Virus record (IMG/VR): IMGVR_UViG_3300025876_000005
Span: 1-64,000 of that record
Reading direction: 5' to 3' (one strand)
DNA: 64,000 nt
Source of the DNA: a virus
Below the pieces are notes generated by a model. The model was not told the origin of the DNA. It saw nothing but the letters and a program-made list of their open reading frames with translations, and searched no databases. This document shows positions 60,302-64,000 of this stretch, in pieces (within the stretch, counting starts at the first letter, position 1; each line of letters starts with the position of its first letter). Made by a program: the position numbers and the translations under genes.

Positions 60302-61132
60302 ATGATAACATTAACGTACGTGTTAGATAAATTAAAAGCTATTTGGCAGAATAAGCAACTCAGGAACTTCTTGATAATTGTTCTTGTTGCTCTATTATTC
60401 TTAAAACAATGTAATCAAATCTCTAATCTAAAAAGAGAAGTCGATCAAGTTGAAGAAACTGCAAATAGAAACTTTAATAATTACAAGGCAGCTCAAGATA
60501 CAGTTAGACTTTTAGAACTTAAAAATGGTAAGCAAGCTGCTACGATTAAGAGTTATGAGTTTGATATTGCTAACCTAGAAGAAGAACAACATGGTTTAAT
60601 AGCTAAGTACCGGGGTGTTTTAGATATTAATAAGGACTTGAACAAGGTTAACACTCTTCTTTCGGCAGATATTAAGATTAAAGATAGTTTGCTAGCTGCT
60701 ATTTCTGTAGAAAGAATAGACTCAATTACTGATAAAGTAACGTTTGATAGATTTGATGACTTTGGTCATGGCAATACTAGGAATTTAGCCGGTAGTATGT
60801 TTGTTTATAGGGATGGAGATAATCTACTGTACAGGGACGCTATCTTTTCAATTCAACAGGAAATGAGCCTTTATGCTGCGATTGAAGATGCTGATGGAGA
60901 TAGCCAAGATGAGATTAAGATTACAACGGACTATCCTGGCCTTATAATAACTGACATTGAAAATATAAACCTGATAAATAGTAAGTTGAACCAGAAGTAT
61001 GAGAAGAAATCTGGCTGGTCTATAGGCTTAGGCGTTGGGTATGGAGTAAATTTAAACAATAACCAAGTAATTAGCTATGGACCTAGTCTAGGCATAGGTC
61101 TTTTCTGGTCACCTAAATGGTTAAGATTTTAA
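60302..61132 (+). CDS. Membrane-anchored coiled-coil protein, spanin-like candidate
   Basis: Product of 276 aa. One membrane helix at about 20-38 (FLIIVLVALLFLKQC, with a Cys at the end), then a coiled coil over 40-135, and a C-terminal beta-rich Gly/Tyr region (GWSIGLGVGYGVNL). The inner-membrane anchor, periplasmic coil and outer-membrane-like end give a possible single-protein spanin for lysis. A structural role is the alternative, since it lies among fibre genes. No lipobox. Confidence 0.6.
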   Translation: MITLTYVLDKLKAIWQNKQLRNFLIIVLVALLFLKQCNQISNLKREVDQVEETANRNFNNYKAAQDTVRLLELKNGKQAATIKSYEFDIANLEEEQHGLIAKYRGVLDINKDLNKVNTLLSADIKIKDSLLAAISVERIDSITDKVTFDRFDDFGHGNTRNLAGSMFVYRDGDNLLYRDAIFSIQQEMSLYAAIEDADGDSQDEIKITTDYPGLIITDIENINLINSKLNQKYEKKSGWSIGLGVGYGVNLNNNQVISYGPSLGIGLFWSPKWLRF

Positions 61133-61133
61133 T

Positions 61134-63200
61134 ATGGCACAATCATCAAGATATTTTAGAATAGACGACGACGTACTTTTAGAGTTCATCTATCACGATC
61201 AATCTAACCCAAACGCGTATGAGATTGACGTAGACGATAATGGCTCTGAAGTTATGTTCTTGGACACGGACCAAGGCAATCCATTTGCTCAAAGACACCT
61301 GATCTCTGAATTAGGTGGCGACGTTGTCAACTTCGATGTAACTGATGATGGAGCCTACATTGCAGTTGAAGGATTTGCCGCTAGAACTCTACTATTACAG
61401 AACGGTAAGACTTATAAATTTAACGTAAGCGCTCTTGCAGTACCTACAGACTTTGATATTGAAGGTACATTAGGTATAAAGAGTTACGATGTGGTTGCCG
61501 GAGTTTTAACGTTTGTGCCGAATACAGACGGCCAAACTAGTTATACTTATCCAAATAGAGTTGGTGGTAAAATTACAGTTGACCGTAGAGCTAATCCACT
61601 GTTCTCAAACCCAGATGAAGATACTGGCAATGACGTTAACCAGACATTAGGTCGCTTTCATGCGGTACAACATCTAGATGATAAAACAAAGTATGCTCTG
61701 ATTGGTTATGACTCAACTGGAGTCTACGCTAAGTATAATTACATAAACAACTCAACGGATTGGCAAGGATCAAACTCAGGCGATCTGGTGACCAACCAGG
61801 CGGCGAATACACTTGCTATCAACTATATCAAGTACGATACAATTAGACTACATTTAAGAAGTGGCTATTCTTTCGCTGCTCGAGGCTATGAGGGTTTCTT
61901 GTTTGAAGTAACTGCCGATAGAACTTCTGGCGTGAAGAACTATCTAACACAGTTAGTCTACTTGAATCAGAGTAACTACGAGTACGCTAATCCAAAGCCT
62001 TTTATTCTAGGTGAGACTCTCTACTCTAAGTTTATTGAAGTAAAGGTACCAACTCTAGTACAGCAGAATCAAGAGTTCTTAGATAGGTTCTATGGTGACG
62101 GTACTCAATTCTCATCTGACGTTTCACAGACTTCAAACTACGGTATTAGTTTTAAGCTAATCGATACTCTTTCAGCTGAAGCTGGATTTGACTATATTTA
62201 CACAGGTGAAGAGAATAAGTTTACGGTTTCAAGAGAGGATGAATTCCAGGACTTTACGGTTGTAGTTGAAGACGCTGATGATGGAGATTACTTTAAGATC
62301 TACGGTGAAAAAGATAATTCAGCTTCTAATTTTGAGGGCTATATCCTGAATAGAATTCAGACTAGCCAAGATGATATTACAGTCTTCTTTGACATCGAAG
62401 TATTTGAACAAGTTGGTGTTTCTAATATTAAGACGGCAACTGCAGGCTTTACACAATATGAAGATTTTGATACTCCAGTTGTATATCGACCAGTTATTCA
62501 AAATGCAAATACAGCGGTTAATTTCTCAATTGACGTAACGATGAGAATTTACAACCAGACTGATAATACTCAAATCGTAAAGAGAGCGAGTTTAACAGTA
62601 CCTCAGGCTGCGAAATACGGTAAGACTTTACAGAAGGTTACAATTAGCTCAGCTAACAAATTATCTGAGATTTATAATGTGTTGCCAAATACAGTTCCGA
62701 ATAGAGTTATTCAAGATGTATTGACAAATGCACTACCGAGAAGTACAAAACAGGTAATTGCACTTGTTGAAAGACATAATGTTGTAACAGCTTCTGCTCC
62801 AGTACAAGCGGTACCTAGTCTTTCGGATCCAAATACAATTGAAATCGAAGACGTAGAAGAAGTAAGCTATGTTAGTAATAAGCAAACAGTAATAATAATA
62901 CCACCTTTTACAACTTATATTAAATTTAAGTTTGCTAAAAAGAAAGGCGATGATCTGGAATATATCTCACTAAATAATATTGAAAACGTTGTCCTAACTG
63001 TTGGTAGAGGTGAAAAGGCTCTTAAGTTTAACCACTATCCACATAAAGACATTGAGATGATCGACGGTGAAGTTCTATTTAAGATTGATGAAGGAAATGC
63101 TAAGATCATTAATGGCCGTAACAGAGGTAGATTCTACATATCTCTGGATAACGGTAACGAAGAAACTATGTTAACAACAGGAAGATATAGAGCAGGCTAA
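61134..63200 (+). CDS. Virion structural protein (baseplate/fibre)
   Basis: Product of 688 aa. Beta-rich throughout with acidic segments near the start (IDDDVLLEFIYHD); an EDADDGDYFKIYGE segment around 380; the end has VGRGEKALKF and FKIDEGNAKI. No known family. Its stop shares a base with the next gene (TAATG). Confidence 0.65.
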   Translation: MAQSSRYFRIDDDVLLEFIYHDQSNPNAYEIDVDDNGSEVMFLDTDQGNPFAQRHLISELGGDVVNFDVTDDGAYIAVEGFAARTLLLQNGKTYKFNVSALAVPTDFDIEGTLGIKSYDVVAGVLTFVPNTDGQTSYTYPNRVGGKITVDRRANPLFSNPDEDTGNDVNQTLGRFHAVQHLDDKTKYALIGYDSTGVYAKYNYINNSTDWQGSNSGDLVTNQAANTLAINYIKYDTIRLHLRSGYSFAARGYEGFLFEVTADRTSGVKNYLTQLVYLNQSNYEYANPKPFILGETLYSKFIEVKVPTLVQQNQEFLDRFYGDGTQFSSDVSQTSNYGISFKLIDTLSAEAGFDYIYTGEENKFTVSREDEFQDFTVVVEDADDGDYFKIYGEKDNSASNFEGYILNRIQTSQDDITVFFDIEVFEQVGVSNIKTATAGFTQYEDFDTPVVYRPVIQNANTAVNFSIDVTMRIYNQTDNTQIVKRASLTVPQAAKYGKTLQKVTISSANKLSEIYNVLPNTVPNRVIQDVLTNALPRSTKQVIALVERHNVVTASAPVQAVPSLSDPNTIEIEDVEEVSYVSNKQTVIIIPPFTTYIKFKFAKKKGDDLEYISLNNIENVVLTVGRGEKALKFNHYPHKDIEMIDGEVLFKIDEGNAKIINGRNRGRFYISLDNGNEETMLTTGRYRAG

Positions 63201-63751
63201 TGATATTAAACAGTAGAAATAACTTATTTGACTTTCGTTTTCCAAGAAAGTTTGTTCCAGAAGAAGTTGCTGAAAAGTATAAGCCTTATCTGAATAAAAT
63301 TCCAGGTGGTCTTTTGGCAGAGCCAGTAGACTTTGTGAACTATTCAATCCAGGGTTTAAATATTCCTGGAATTAGTTTTGATCCAACGACTCAAGCTGAT
63401 AATGATGGAACAACAAGATACCACAGAGGTGCTATTCCGATCCAAAATACAATTGATCGTCAGTTTACAGTGACCTTTCAGTTATTGGATGGATATATAA
63501 ACTACTGGATTATGATGGACACCTTGCTCTATTATTATGCAAGAACCACAAAAGAGCCTTATATTCAAGGATTGACATTAAGGATCTTAGATTCAGAAGG
63601 AAGCAGTGTTGCTTATATGCAGTTTGAAAGAGTTATTATGAACTCAATTAACGAACTAAGTTTAAGCATGGCAGACAACGTGGCGGAATTTAGCACATTT
63701 GAGGTTACATTCTTCTACAATAAATTAAACTTAAGGCTAGAAATAGAATAA
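63200..63751 (+). CDS. Tail tube protein (gp19-like)
   Basis: Product of 183 aa (T4 gp19 is 163). The layout fits tube proteins: PVDFVNYSIQGLNIPGISFDP, then RQFTVTFQLLDGYINYWIMMDTLL and a C-terminal EFSTFEVTFFYNKL strand. Tube monomers stack into the rigid inner tail. Followed by the tagged gene at 63759. Confidence 0.8.
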   Translation: MILNSRNNLFDFRFPRKFVPEEVAEKYKPYLNKIPGGLLAEPVDFVNYSIQGLNIPGISFDPTTQADNDGTTRYHRGAIPIQNTIDRQFTVTFQLLDGYINYWIMMDTLLYYYARTTKEPYIQGLTLRILDSEGSSVAYMQFERVIMNSINELSLSMADNVAEFSTFEVTFFYNKLNLRLEIE

Positions 63752-63758
63752 AGATAAA

Positions 63759-64000
63759 ATGAAGACATTTAATAAATACTTAGTTGAAGAACATGTGACA
63801 GAAACCGACATGGAACTAATCAAAGAGGGTTTACAGGAAGAATGGACTCCGGAATTAGAAGCTAAGGTTGATGCTGCTATCGATGAATTCATGAAGCAAT
63901 ACGCAGATGCTGATGGAAACTTAAGTATTGAAAGGCTTAATGAAGAGATGACTAATGAAGGTTTTCTAGGTTCTATCTTAGGTGGTTTAACAGGATACGC
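63759..64000 (+). CDS. Tagged protein, truncated by window edge
   Basis: ATG 63759 opens MKTFNKYLVEE, the tag in a form very near to the T4 IP proteins (MKTYQEFIAE). The visible 80 residues are acidic and helical. A Gly/Leu-rich stretch begins near the edge. Likely a head-core or internal protein located beside the tail tube gene. The 3' end lies outside the window. Confidence 0.75.
   Translation, partial: MKTFNKYLVEEHVTETDMELIKEGLQEEWTPELEAKVDAAIDEFMKQYADADGNLSIERLNEEMTNEGFLGSILGGLTGY

Overview
This window is a stretch of a large, T4-like contractile-tailed phage genome (myovirus architecture) that most likely infects a Bacteroidota host. All supportable genes lie on the + strand, packed end to end with many 1-25 nt overlaps. 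The Bacteroidota assignment rests on five things: leaders that are A-rich and lack a recognisable Shine-Dalgarno sequence; promoter-like sites that match the Bacteroidota -7 element (TAnnTTTG); a small secreted protein that is essentially a stand-alone gliding/T9SS type B (CHU_C) domain; a lipoprotein with a lipobox; and a bS21 protein of Bacteroidota type. The tail set (gp25, gp6, gp5/gpV, gp27/gpD, gp53/LysM and gp19-like) points to T4-like morphology. I see no tRNA genes, CRISPR arrays, integrase or transposase.

Region 1 (1-5.3 kb) holds two small proteins with a capsid-targeting-like N-terminus, a DnaJ-type co-chaperone, ribosomal protein bS21 between two paralogous small proteins, a PhoH ATPase, a GNAT acetyltransferase, RNase HII and a membrane protein. 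Region 2 (5.3-16.8 kb) is a set of short transcription units separated by hairpin terminators and repeated promoter-like sites. It carries a deoxyribonucleotidase, a lipoprotein, the CHU_C protein, and a dispersed RNA-repair set: a 3'-phosphatase, a 5'-kinase, a CCA/poly(A) nucleotidyltransferase, a T4 Rnl1-type RNA ligase and a TROVE/DUF2828-vWA (Ro60-like) protein. It also holds a MarC-type membrane protein and an acetyltransferase/methyltransferase-remnant cassette that looks inserted. Region 3 (16.8-25.5 kb) has UV-damage endonuclease, dCMP deaminase, a DinG-type helicase, and a cluster of proteins with the same N-terminal tag (a HExxH peptidase, a GNAT protein, an acidic core-like protein).

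Region 4 (25.5-64 kb) is the tail, baseplate and fibre module. After six small unknown genes come a structural protein, a LysM/gp53-like protein, hub and spike (gp27-like, gp5-like), a four-S1-domain RNA-binding protein, an amidoligase-like protein, gp25, gp6, a gp7/gpI-like wedge with PKD-like domains, several large fibre or baseplate proteins (up to 2311 aa), a collagen-like fibre, a membrane-anchored coiled-coil protein, a gp19-like tail tube, and the start of another tagged protein at the right edge.

Four themes stand out. (1) A recurrent N-terminal tag, MK-x-(I/V)-K-x-(F/Y)-x-x-F-(I/V/L)-x-E, resembles the T4 capsid-targeting sequence cut by the gp21 prohead protease. It appears on about a dozen polypeptides, including apparent enzymes, twice in the middle of a longer protein. 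(2) The phage carries two ribosome-linked proteins (bS21 and a multi-S1 protein), in a lineage where bS21 is linked to sequestration of the anti-Shine-Dalgarno. (3) An intergenic GATATATA motif precedes at least seven genes, mostly virion-linked, and looks like a T4-type late promoter; two copies sit 4 nt from the start codon, suggesting leaderless late mRNAs. (4) The RNA-repair genes and the Ro60-like gene recall bacterial Rsr/Rtc repair systems. A decayed open frame follows the Ro60-like gene.
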